From NCBI RefSeq assembly GCF_001427145.1, contig NZ_LMGL01000001.1, forward strand, positions 1,627,241 through 1,691,240: a DNA stretch of 64,000 bases, in the 5' to 3' direction. The notes below the pieces were generated by a model, which ran no database searches, had not been told where the DNA came from, and worked only from the letters and a program-made list of their open reading frames with translations. Made by a program: the position numbers and the translations under genes. This document shows, in pieces, positions 27,365-34,964 of the stretch (position 1 is its first letter; each line of letters begins with the position of its first letter). This stretch comes from Microbacterium sp. Root166. Lineage in GTDB: Bacteria; Actinomycetota; Actinomycetes; Actinomycetales; Microbacteriaceae.

Positions 27365-27425
27365 CGTCCTTCTCTTCCTTGAGGTGCGTGTGACATGCGG
27401 GTTTAAGAAGCAATGCTGCGTCCGG

Positions 27426-27443
27426 TGTTTGTACGTATAAACA
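27426..27443. promoter_or_regulatory. LacI operator 1 of the cassette
   Basis: TGTTTGTACGTATAAACA is an 18-bp palindrome with one mismatched pair, in the divergent promoter between the ABC operon and its LacI regulator. It differs entirely from the TTGACRCGCGTCAA sites of the glycosidase locus. Confidence 0.7.
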
Positions 27444-27445
27444 GT

Positions 27446-27463
27446 TGCTTATTCGTATAAACA
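27446..27463. promoter_or_regulatory. LacI operator 2 of the cassette
   Basis: TGCTTATTCGTATAAACA repeats the right half of operator 1 (CGTATAAACA) and has two mismatched pairs. The centres are 20 bp apart, roughly two helical turns, so two repressor dimers could bind the same face. Confidence 0.65.
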
Positions 27464-27522
27464 ACGCTACTGTAGCGATAGTAGTTGCGAAGCGCAACTC
27501 CACACAGTCGGAAGGTGTTCGG

Positions 27523-28506
27523 ATGGCAAGGGTGACTTCAAGAGACGTGGCAGAGGCCGCGGGTGTTTCCCAGGCGACGGTGAGCTTTGTCATGAACGGC
27601 CGGCATCTCAACCGCATCACCGACCACACTCGAGGTCTGGTTCTTCGCACTGCCAAGGAGTTGGGCTACGTGCCATCGGCGTCGGGCCGAACCCTGAAGT
27701 CTGGGCGCAGCAACGTCGTGACGTGCATCGTCCCCGACATGCGGCCCTCGGAAGCGGTTGAGGTCTTCAAGCGCGCGCTCAGCGGGGCTCTCGCAAATGC
27801 CGGCTACGCGTGCGTGTTCGTTCACCCCGCCGCCGGACTGGACGTTGCCGCTGACCTCTGGAAATACCTCGAGCCGTGCGCCGTCGTCGGGCTCGACAAA
27901 CTAGGGACCGAAGACGCCAGAAGATTGCGGGACGCAGGAACCCCCGTCGTCGACGGACTGCTACTCCCGGGAGACGAACAGATTATCGATCAGCACGAGA
28001 TCGGTGCTCTGCAGATGCGCCACCTGGCAGCGCTGGGTCATCGTCAGATCGCATATGCGGCCTCCGACGAGGCGAGCGAAGACCTAGTGACCGATCAGCG
28101 AATCGCTGGTGCTCGTGACGCGTGCGAAAAGCTCGGGCTGCCGGAGCCCCGGATTGTGAGACTCGGCTACACGCCCGAATCCGCGCGAGATGCCGTGATC
28201 CAACTCACAGACGGCGCAGCGCCTGCTTCGGCCGTTGCCGTGTTCGGCGATGTTCTCGCGCTCGCGCTGCTGGCAGCTGCGCGGGCGCGATCAGTTGCTG
28301 TGCCTGCGGACCTGGCGATCATTGGTGTTGACGACATTCCGCTGGCCGCGCTCTCCGTGCCGCCGCTCAGCACCATCGCGATGGATCTCTCCGGAGCGGC
28401 TCACGCCCTTGCTCACCACCTCACCCATCTCATCCAGACGCCCGAAGTAGCCCCACCGGCGTTCCACGCCGGCGCCCTCAGCGTCATCGACCGCCAGACC
28501 GCGTGA
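27523..28506 (+). CDS. LacI-family regulator of the ester/ABC cassette
   Basis: 327 residues from ATG 27523, chosen because GGAAGG lies upstream and the LacI helix-turn-helix (TSRDVAEAAGVSQATVSFVMNG, residues 5-26) then starts at its normal place; an ATG at 27445 would add 26 residues and overlap operator 2. The sensor domain follows. It is transcribed divergently from the binding-protein gene across two palindromic operators, the standard arrangement for an autoregulated local repressor. A hydrolase gene follows 76 bp downstream in the same direction. Confidence 0.9.
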   Translation: MARVTSRDVAEAAGVSQATVSFVMNGRHLNRITDHTRGLVLRTAKELGYVPSASGRTLKSGRSNVVTCIVPDMRPSEAVEVFKRALSGALANAGYACVFVHPAAGLDVAADLWKYLEPCAVVGLDKLGTEDARRLRDAGTPVVDGLLLPGDEQIIDQHEIGALQMRHLAALGHRQIAYAASDEASEDLVTDQRIAGARDACEKLGLPEPRIVRLGYTPESARDAVIQLTDGAAPASAVAVFGDVLALALLAAARARSVAVPADLAIIGVDDIPLAALSVPPLSTIAMDLSGAAHALAHHLTHLIQTPEVAPPAFHAGALSVIDRQTA

Positions 28507-28582
28507 CATCGCGAGATCCATCATTGGTTCCCGGCAGAGCCGCTGCGAACCACCCACATCACAAAGACGTTCAGGTGTACAC

Positions 28583-29581
28583 ATGAAGAATCCCGAGCCC
28601 CGTCCAACCCCCAAGAAGTCATTTGTCGCTGACGCAATCCTGTCGGCAATGCAGAAAAACTCCAGGTTCAGCAACTCCTACCGACCGGTCGCCGAACCGA
28701 CAAGATCGGTCGCGGACGGCGGCACGCTACGAATCAGTGACATCCAATATGGCACCCGGTACCCGAACAGCTACCTAGACATCTACGTGCTCGGCAACGA
28801 CTTGATCACCAAGCGCCCCACATTCATCTACGTACACGGCGGAGGGTTCGTCCTCGGCGACAAGATCAGCCCCGATCCCGCAGCGCAGGGAGACGGAGGG
28901 TTCGGAGTGGTCCGCGACCCGATCATCGACGCTGGCTATAATCTCGTCTCCATCGATTACGCACTCGCCCCGGAGTTCAAGTATCCCGTACCTGTCATCC
29001 AGCTCTCCCAGGCGATCGCGTTCCTGCAAGACCACGCGTCCGACTACGGATTGAACATGGACCAAGTTGTCATCGGCGGAGCGTCAGCAGGAGGACAGAT
29101 CGTGGGGCAGTTCGCCCTGATCGAGTCCGACCCGATCTATTCTGAGCGCGTCGGTATCGAGCCGGTCATGAACGGCAACCTCAAAGCGGTTGTACTCGAC
29201 AGTGCCGTTATCGACACCAGCCGCGCCGGCAAAACCCAGACGCGCAAGATGGTGACGAACCTCTTGTTCGGACTTGCCCGACGGGCCTACCTCGGACGCT
29301 CGGCCAGGTTCCTTAGAGAGGCTGACATCCTCGGCAACGTCACCAGCAACTACCCCCCAACGTTCATCTCAGACGGCAATACAGGCACGTTCCCGGACCA
29401 GGCAGGAGACTTGCACAATAAGCTCAACCAGCTCGGAGTGAGCAACATCCTGAACGTTTATCCGCGCACCGAAGTCGCCCTCGGCCACGCATTCATGGTG
29501 TCGCCGTCGAAATTCACCACAGACTACAACCGGCTGAAGGTCGATTTCCTCTCGCGGATTCTCGCTCCTGGGGAGCAGTGA
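28583..29581 (+). CDS. HSL-family alpha/beta hydrolase (esterase)
   Basis: 332 residues. Intact oxyanion motif HGGG (85-88), YALAPEFKYP (126-135), nucleophile Ser168 in GGASAGG, and a C-terminal His in LGHAFM. The first ~40 residues are basic and hydrophilic without a signal peptide. It follows the LacI gene and is likely co-transcribed with it. Third hydrolase of the cassette; together with the acyl-CoA synthetase it implies that the cassette takes up and degrades an acylated or ester-bearing compound. Confidence 0.86.
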   Translation: MKNPEPRPTPKKSFVADAILSAMQKNSRFSNSYRPVAEPTRSVADGGTLRISDIQYGTRYPNSYLDIYVLGNDLITKRPTFIYVHGGGFVLGDKISPDPAAQGDGGFGVVRDPIIDAGYNLVSIDYALAPEFKYPVPVIQLSQAIAFLQDHASDYGLNMDQVVIGGASAGGQIVGQFALIESDPIYSERVGIEPVMNGNLKAVVLDSAVIDTSRAGKTQTRKMVTNLLFGLARRAYLGRSARFLREADILGNVTSNYPPTFISDGNTGTFPDQAGDLHNKLNQLGVSNILNVYPRTEVALGHAFMVSPSKFTTDYNRLKVDFLSRILAPGEQ

Positions 29582-29788
29582 ATTGCCTCACCCTGAGCCT
29601 GCCACCTGGGATGTGAGCTCAGCCGACTCGATTTGAGGCGTTCAGAACCGGCGACGAAGCCCGAGCCGGTGTGTGCCCGATCAGCGACCAGCTTCAACGA
29701 GCTTCGGCGTACCTGCTGCTCGTCCGGGCGCGCACGGAGCTGAACACATCACGAACCTACGGCTGACGTTCCGCCGCCTCTCGACTGT

Positions 29789-29806
29789 AAACCTTCGTTT
29801 GCGTAC
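29789..29806 (+). repeat. Right copy of 18-bp direct repeat
   Basis: AAACCTTCGTTTGCGTAC, identical to 20450-20467 except one base, same orientation. It lies in the otherwise empty gap 29582-29818, 12 bp from the 3' end of the next gene. Its right end continues into CGTACAAAC, which also equals half of the cassette LacI operator, so an operator role is a competing explanation. Confidence 0.5.
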
Positions 29807-29818
29807 AAACCACGCGGA

Positions 29819-30976
29819 TTAGGTCTGGACGCCCTCCAGCGTGGCCGACAGCGGCTGCGGTTCAGCGATACCTTCCAGGAACGCGTACCGACCCGGGCGC
29901 GTCTGCACCTTGCCTTGAACTACAACCGTCGTACCACCATGCATCCACTCGTGGAGCACTCCTAGCTGGTCGGCGCGCACTCGCATCTCTACGCGGCTCT
30001 TGCGACCGCCGCTCGGCCCGGGGGCCTGAATGACGATCTCGCCGAACACTTCACCCTTGATGTACTCGATACGAATGATCGGACCGACCAGCACCCGGAG
30101 CGGATCTTGGTTCGACCTCCCCAGGACCCGCGCTGCGTCAGTGAGGAGCTCTCGCGCCTCGGCCGGTATCGCCACGGAACGAGGCAGAGTTTTGCTAGCG
30201 GGTTCGGCGCCGGCCCAGATGAAGCTCGTCTCGAAGAAGGAGATGTCCGGTTCCGCTAGAGCGGTGGCGACCTTGCTGAGCAGTTCCTTCGTGCCACCTG
30301 CGTAGACAACGGGGAGGAGGGAGCGGGGCGTCGGCGCAGTTCCGGGGTCGACTACTTGACGTTCGAACGCGTCCAGCGCCTGCGCAAGCGTCCGAGTAAC
30401 GCGACGCTCGTCCGACTCCGGGATGATCTGGTCGACGCCTTCGAGTGTGGCCTCTTCGGGCGGTTCCGGCTCGTTGATGTGCAGCAGGACGGGGAACACG
30501 AAACTTCCCACTTCAGTGTGGCCAAGTCGCGCTTGCGCCGCGATCTCGTCGCCGGCCTTCACGTAGTTCTTGATGGTCTGGGTTGGGCGTCGTGCGGCGG
30601 TGGCAGCGGCGCGGATCATCCCGAATGCGCTGTTGATAACGGTGGCCGCGGACTCGAGCGGGATGGAATCGCCGGAGGCATTCACGCGGAACCGCATGAA
30701 GTCATAGTTCTTGTGCTCGATCGCCCGCTCGATATCGCGGGGGTTTTCCTTCGCGGGAGCGGCGATGCGTTCCAGCACTCCATCCCACTCCAGAGTGTCT
30801 CGGCGAAGACTGTGCGGCACGTATAGCTCGCTCGAAGTACCGGGGAGCGTCCATAGAGCTGCGCGATCGCTCGTCCGTGCTTGGATCCATTCCCGCCGTA
30901 AGAGCTCAGCGGTGATGTCCGCGACAGCGTGAGAAGGTGCGTTGCCGAAGTGCGGGCGGTGGCTACGGGGGCTCAC
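29819..30976 (-). CDS. Unknown 385-aa protein coupled to a DUF4365 protein
   Basis: 385 residues from GTG 30976, chosen because it overlaps the DUF4365 stop by four bases (GTGA); an upstream ATG at 31018 lies inside the neighbour. I do not recognise a named family. The first ~30 residues include ADITAELLRREWIQ, a helix as in small winged or HTH domains. The middle (about 90-250) is helical, with FGMIRAAATAARRP and ARLGHTEVGSFVFPVLLHI. The last ~90 residues (VLVGPIIRIEYIKG to VVVQGKV) are beta-rich and could be an OB-like fold. No membrane segment or signal peptide. Strict coupling says it works with the DUF4365 protein, perhaps as sensor or nucleic-acid-binding partner. Confidence 0.75.
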   Translation of the reverse strand: MSPRSHRPHFGNAPSHAVADITAELLRREWIQARTSDRAALWTLPGTSSELYVPHSLRRDTLEWDGVLERIAAPAKENPRDIERAIEHKNYDFMRFRVNASGDSIPLESAATVINSAFGMIRAAATAARRPTQTIKNYVKAGDEIAAQARLGHTEVGSFVFPVLLHINEPEPPEEATLEGVDQIIPESDERRVTRTLAQALDAFERQVVDPGTAPTPRSLLPVVYAGGTKELLSKVATALAEPDISFFETSFIWAGAEPASKTLPRSVAIPAEARELLTDAARVLGRSNQDPLRVLVGPIIRIEYIKGEVFGEIVIQAPGPSGGRKSRVEMRVRADQLGVLHEWMHGGTTVVVQGKVQTRPGRYAFLEGIAEPQPLSATLEGVQT

Positions 30977-31503
30977 GTCACTACCCCGTCCGCGATGTCG
31001 TAGGCCAGATCGCGCCACTCGTAAATGGATTCCCCGGTCAGGCGATCCGAGCTCGTGAACATCATGGATGTGGTGTCCGTCGTGACATCGAAGCGTCTCC
31101 CGAAGGCGACGGCGTTGTGGCGAGTGAATGCAACGTCATAGTCCAGCCACCCCGGAATGTCGCTGGGCACCTTGACTACGACGACGAAGACTGGCGTGTC
31201 GCTGGCCGTCCACTTCTTCGTCCATCCCGGCTCCAGCGGCAACGTGAACTTGCTTCCACGGACGCTGAATTTTGATGTGCACTTGATCTGCACCCGTACA
31301 GGCATCCGCGCGAAGTCGACAGTGCCGTCGATGGCCATGATGTCTTCGTCAACGTTCGTTTCGGTGAACGAGGCGCCAGCGTGAGCGCACAATGCACGAA
31401 GGTATGCAGCACCGTAACGTGCTCGGCGACCGTTGTCGGTGAAGTCCACGTGTGCGGATTGCAACAGACGGCTGGGCGTCGCACCGGTTGCCGCCGTGGT
31501 CAT
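30973..31503 (-). CDS. DUF4365 domain protein, PD-(D/E)XK nuclease-like
   Basis: 176 residues. A helix (RARYGAAYLRALCAHAG, 27-43) is followed by VDEDIMAIDGTVDF (51-64) and VRVQIKCTS (69-77). Acidic residues Asp59/Asp63 and the Gln72-x-Lys74 pair fit the (D)...(Q/E)xK core of restriction-endonuclease-like folds, the known structural relation of DUF4365. The family is common near restriction and other defence genes. Cytoplasmic. It overlaps its 385-residue partner and lies 83 bp after a SRAP-type gene on the same strand, so a three-gene DNA-related unit is possible. Nuclease activity is inferred from motif only. Confidence 0.8.
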   Translation of the reverse strand: MTTAATGATPSRLLQSAHVDFTDNGRRARYGAAYLRALCAHAGASFTETNVDEDIMAIDGTVDFARMPVRVQIKCTSKFSVRGSKFTLPLEPGWTKKWTASDTPVFVVVVKVPSDIPGWLDYDVAFTRHNAVAFGRRFDVTTDTTSMMFTSSDRLTGESIYEWRDLAYDIADGVVT

Positions 31504-31586
31504 GCGCTCACTCTAGGGCCCGCGGTGCCAGCCTCGTCGTCACCACTGTTGGACTATCGCGGTCCCGTTCCGGCGGGCGCGCGAAT

Positions 31587-32294
31587 TCACCCCAGTGGTT
31601 CGATGAGAGTCGGGTCCGTGGGGTCGGCGGTTCGGGTGTTGTTGACTTTGCGGTCGACGTCGTAGCTGGTGATCATCGCGGCCACCCGGTCGGATTCGAC
31701 GGTGAGAAGCTGCACCATGTCTTGTTTGCCGGCGTCGTCCAGCTTGTCCGGCGATAGGTATTCGTCCCATACGTCCGCCTCGAGGAACACCGGCATCCGG
31801 TCGTGGATCTCCCCCGAGGCATCCCGCGCCGGTCGAGTGATGATCGACGCGGACACTTCCCAGTCGTCCTCGACCTTCCGGGCGGTGTAGATCCCCGCGG
31901 CCGCGAGCAGCCCGCCGTCCTTCGAGTGCAAGAAGTGCGGCTGCTTGTTGCCGGCGGTTCCGGTCCACTCGAAGTACCCGCGCATCGGGAACAACGCCCG
32001 CGAGGACGCGAACGCGCCTTTCCAGAGCCCGCTGGTCGCGGCGGTCTCGATGCGGGTGTTGAAGTTCGGCCGCTTGGAGTCCTTCATGAACGACGGATGG
32101 AAGTTCCACACCGCCGCGTCGAGCTGCCGGCGAAACTCTCCCGTGTCCGGGTGGGCGCGTTCCCGCACGATCGGGACGATCTGGGTCGGCGCGATGGAGT
32201 ACCTGGGGGTCCATTCGCGAAAGTCGCCGCCGTCTGCGACGAAGTCGCGGATGATCTCATCGGTCTTGGCGTTCAGGGCAGCAGGCGTAATCAC
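31587..32294 (-). CDS. SRAP/HMCES (YedK)-type protein lacking the catalytic Cys2
   Basis: 235 residues from GTG 32294, with GGAAGG about 10 bases upstream. The SRAP domain is clear: APTQ near 33-36, FNTRIET (conserved Asn and Arg), GYFEW (active-site Glu) and HDRMPVFL (active-site His). Family members begin Met-Cys-Gly-Arg, and Cys2 forms the protective cross-link to abasic DNA. Here the aligned start reads Met-Ile-Thr-Pro-Ala before ALNAKTDE. Farther upstream the same frame has a Cys codon (32326-32328) preceded by AAA, next to an out-of-frame ATGTAG, which looks like a damaged alternative start. The protein may be inactive, use the upstream Cys after unusual initiation, or act non-covalently. 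Confidence 0.78.
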   Translation of the reverse strand: MITPAALNAKTDEIIRDFVADGGDFREWTPRYSIAPTQIVPIVRERAHPDTGEFRRQLDAAVWNFHPSFMKDSKRPNFNTRIETAATSGLWKGAFASSRALFPMRGYFEWTGTAGNKQPHFLHSKDGGLLAAAGIYTARKVEDDWEVSASIITRPARDASGEIHDRMPVFLEADVWDEYLSPDKLDDAGKQDMVQLLTVESDRVAAMITSYDVDRKVNNTRTADPTDPTLIEPLG

Positions 32295-32398
32295 GCGAGC
32301 AGCGCCTTCCGTGAAACTAGAACGGTTGCTACATTTTTCCTTACCCGCTGACTCTCGCCGAAGAGACGTCAGACATGGAGACTCGAATCGGAGAAGAT

Positions 32399-34900
32399 AT
32401 GACGAGCACCACCCACGCCTCATCGGCGGCGGCGACATCGCCTACCTCCCAGGCGTACGTCACATCATTTGACTCCGGCTGGGAACTCCGGCCCAAGGTC
32501 AGCCTCTTCGCCCAGATCGCCGGACGTCCCGATGGCCAGCAAGTGCGGCTGCCCCACGACGCGGTCATTTCGCTTCCGCGCTCTCCCGAAAACGCAGCGG
32601 AGCAGGCATACTTCCCCGGCGGCGTGTTCGAGTACTCCAAGACCTTCTTCGTTCCCGAACACTGGGAGGGCAAGCGAGTCGGCATCGAGTTCGACGGTGT
32701 CTACCGAGACGCGGTCGTGTTCATCAACGATGCGGCCGTGGCGCAGCGACCGTACGGCTACTCCGCATTCACAGTGGAGTTCGCGCCGTACCTGCACTTC
32801 GGGAGGGAGAACACCGTACGCGTGGAGGCCCGCTCGTGCCAGGACTCCCGCTGGTACACCGGTGCAGGCATCTACCGTCACACTCGGCTGTTCGTCACAG
32901 ACCCTGTGCACATCGCTCCCAATGGCGTGCGCATCACCACTCCGGACATCGACGACGAGCGGGCCGTTACCGAGGTCGCGGTAGACGTGCGCAATCTGAG
33001 CGCGTACGTCTCCACAACAGATCTCGAAGTCGCACTTCTAGACCCCAGTGGCCGTGTCGTCGCGCAGGGGCTCGTCCCGGTGACAACAGTGCCACAGGAG
33101 ACCGAGACGGCCCGACTTCGTCTCTACGTGCGAGACCCGCTGCTATGGCGGACCTATACGCCGTACCTCTATACGGCGCGGGTCAGCCTCCGCGGTTCAT
33201 CGACCCATGAGGAGCAGGCCATTCCGTTCGGCATACGGTCGCTGAGGCTCGATCCGCGCCACGGCCTTCGCATCAACGGCGAGGTCGTCAAGCTGCGGGG
33301 GGCCTGCATCCACTCCGACAACGGCATCCTCGGGGCAGCCGCATTCGCTCGCGCGGACGAACGGCGGATCGAACAACTCAAGGAAGCCGGATTCAACGCG
33401 ATCCGCTCCGCGCATAACCCACTTAGCTCTACCGTCCTCGCGGCGTGCGACAGGCTGGGCATGCTCGTGATGGACGAAGCGTTTGACGTGTGGACCGAGC
33501 TGAAGTCGCCCCAGGATTACACGCTTCGGTTCACTGAATGGTGGGAGCGGGACATCACGGCGATGGTGGCGCGTGACTTCAACCACCCCTCGGTAATCTT
33601 CTACTCCGTCGGCAATGAGATCTTCGAGACAGGCGACCCCCTTGGCTCCCGCCTGGGTCGCCGGATCGCAGAGAAGCTGCGCGAACTGGATCCCACGCGG
33701 TTCATCACTGGGGGCGGCAACGGCCTGGTCTCCACGCTGAGAGACCTAGCGGCCGCTCTCCGAGAAATCGATGAAGCCGTGCAGGACCGGCCAGAAGACA
33801 TCAACGCGCTGATGGCCGAGGCCGGGGAGCTGCAGGAGAACTGGTACTCAACCGACCTCGTCACTGCGCGCACGGCCGAATCGTTCGGCGTGCTGGACGT
33901 CGCGGGGATGAACTACAGCGAGTCGCGATACGAGCTGGACAAGACGCGCTTCCCCAACCGAATCATCGTCAGTACTGAGACCTTCCCCACGAAGATCGCC
34001 GCCAACTGGAAGAGGATCGAAAAGAGCCCTCGACTTCTCGGTGACTTCACGTGGACCGGATACGACTATCTCGGCGAGGTGGGAATAGGTCGAGTCATCT
34101 ATCCCGATGAATACGCCGGTTTCGAAGGACCCTACCCCTGGATCTCGGCCTGGTGCGGCGATCTGGACCTCATCGGCTTCCGTCGCCCCCAGTCCTACTA
34201 TCGCGAACTCGCTTACGGGCGGCGGTCAGAGCCGTACATCGCCGTGGAGCGACCGGAACTCTATGGCAGGGAATCCAAGCGCGGACCGTGGAGTTGGACG
34301 GAGGCCATCAGCAGCTGGTCATGGGACGTTATGGAGGAGACACCGATTCGCGTCGAGGTATACGCCGACGCCGACGAGGTGGAGCTGCTGCTCGAAGGGG
34401 AGCCGCTGGGTCGCGTCAGCGTCGGAGAGCGGATGGCGCTTGTCGCGGACTTTGACACGAAGTACAAGCGAGGCATCCTCACGGCCATTGCCTATCGCGG
34501 TGGCAAGGAGTCTGGGCGGACCACGCTCGCTTCGACAAGCGGATCGACGGTGCTCGCGCTTACTCCGGATCGCCGGGAGATCCGTGATTCCGACGGCGAC
34601 CTTGTCTTCCTCACCGTGGAACTCACTGATGAGAACGGGCTCGTCGAAACGAGCGCCGACCGTCCTGTAACGGTGGCGGTGCAGGGCGCAGGTGTGCTCC
34701 AAGCATTCGGCAGTGCGCGTCCTCGGACCGAGGAACGTTACGACGCCGACGTCCACACGACGTATGACGGCCGCGCGCTACTCGTCGTTCGCCCGACCGG
34801 TGAGGGAAAGATCGTGGTGACTGCCACCGCGGAAGGACTTGAACCAGCGCACGCGTGGGTCAACGTCATCGCCGCGTCGCGTGATCAGTCCCCGAACTAG
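32399..34900 (+). CDS. GH2 beta-galactosidase-type glycoside hydrolase (second copy)
   Basis: 833 residues from ATG 32399, chosen because GGAGAAGAT sits right upstream; ATG 32375 would add eight residues. Same architecture as the GH2 at 12732: jelly-roll (about 30-190), Ig-like, TIM barrel with acid/base Glu407 in SVGNEIFE and nucleophile Glu527 in IVSTETFP, then C-terminal Ig-like DUF4982-type domains. Similar boundary motifs suggest paralogues, though they differ widely. No signal peptide. It restarts the glycosidase locus beyond the inserted block and is divergent from the SRAP gene. No copy of the TTGACRCGCGTCAA operator was seen in its 104-bp promoter region. Confidence 0.9.
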   Translation: MTSTTHASSAAATSPTSQAYVTSFDSGWELRPKVSLFAQIAGRPDGQQVRLPHDAVISLPRSPENAAEQAYFPGGVFEYSKTFFVPEHWEGKRVGIEFDGVYRDAVVFINDAAVAQRPYGYSAFTVEFAPYLHFGRENTVRVEARSCQDSRWYTGAGIYRHTRLFVTDPVHIAPNGVRITTPDIDDERAVTEVAVDVRNLSAYVSTTDLEVALLDPSGRVVAQGLVPVTTVPQETETARLRLYVRDPLLWRTYTPYLYTARVSLRGSSTHEEQAIPFGIRSLRLDPRHGLRINGEVVKLRGACIHSDNGILGAAAFARADERRIEQLKEAGFNAIRSAHNPLSSTVLAACDRLGMLVMDEAFDVWTELKSPQDYTLRFTEWWERDITAMVARDFNHPSVIFYSVGNEIFETGDPLGSRLGRRIAEKLRELDPTRFITGGGNGLVSTLRDLAAALREIDEAVQDRPEDINALMAEAGELQENWYSTDLVTARTAESFGVLDVAGMNYSESRYELDKTRFPNRIIVSTETFPTKIAANWKRIEKSPRLLGDFTWTGYDYLGEVGIGRVIYPDEYAGFEGPYPWISAWCGDLDLIGFRRPQSYYRELAYGRRSEPYIAVERPELYGRESKRGPWSWTEAISSWSWDVMEETPIRVEVYADADEVELLLEGEPLGRVSVGERMALVADFDTKYKRGILTAIAYRGGKESGRTTLASTSGSTVLALTPDRREIRDSDGDLVFLTVELTDENGLVETSADRPVTVAVQGAGVLQAFGSARPRTEERYDADVHTTYDGRALLVVRPTGEGKIVVTATAEGLEPAHAWVNVIAASRDQSPN

Positions 34901-34908
34901 GCGACCTC

Positions 34909-34940
34909 GTGTGCGGCCAAGCGCGACGTCGGCCGCACAC
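34909..34940. terminator. Bidirectional stem-loop between convergent GH2 and GH43
   Basis: GTGTGCGGCC pairs perfectly over 10 bp with GGCCGCACAC around a 12-nt loop, 9 bp after the GH2 stop and 25 bp from the GH43 stop. It can serve both convergent genes. Confidence 0.7.
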
Positions 34941-34964
34941 TGAGGAAGCTCCTGGTCGCCGCGC

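Noticed and set aside
30977..31018. Earlier ATG for the 385-aa partner protein
   Set aside because: It would lengthen the overlap with the DUF4365 gene to 46 bp; GTG 30976 gives a clean 4-base coupling.
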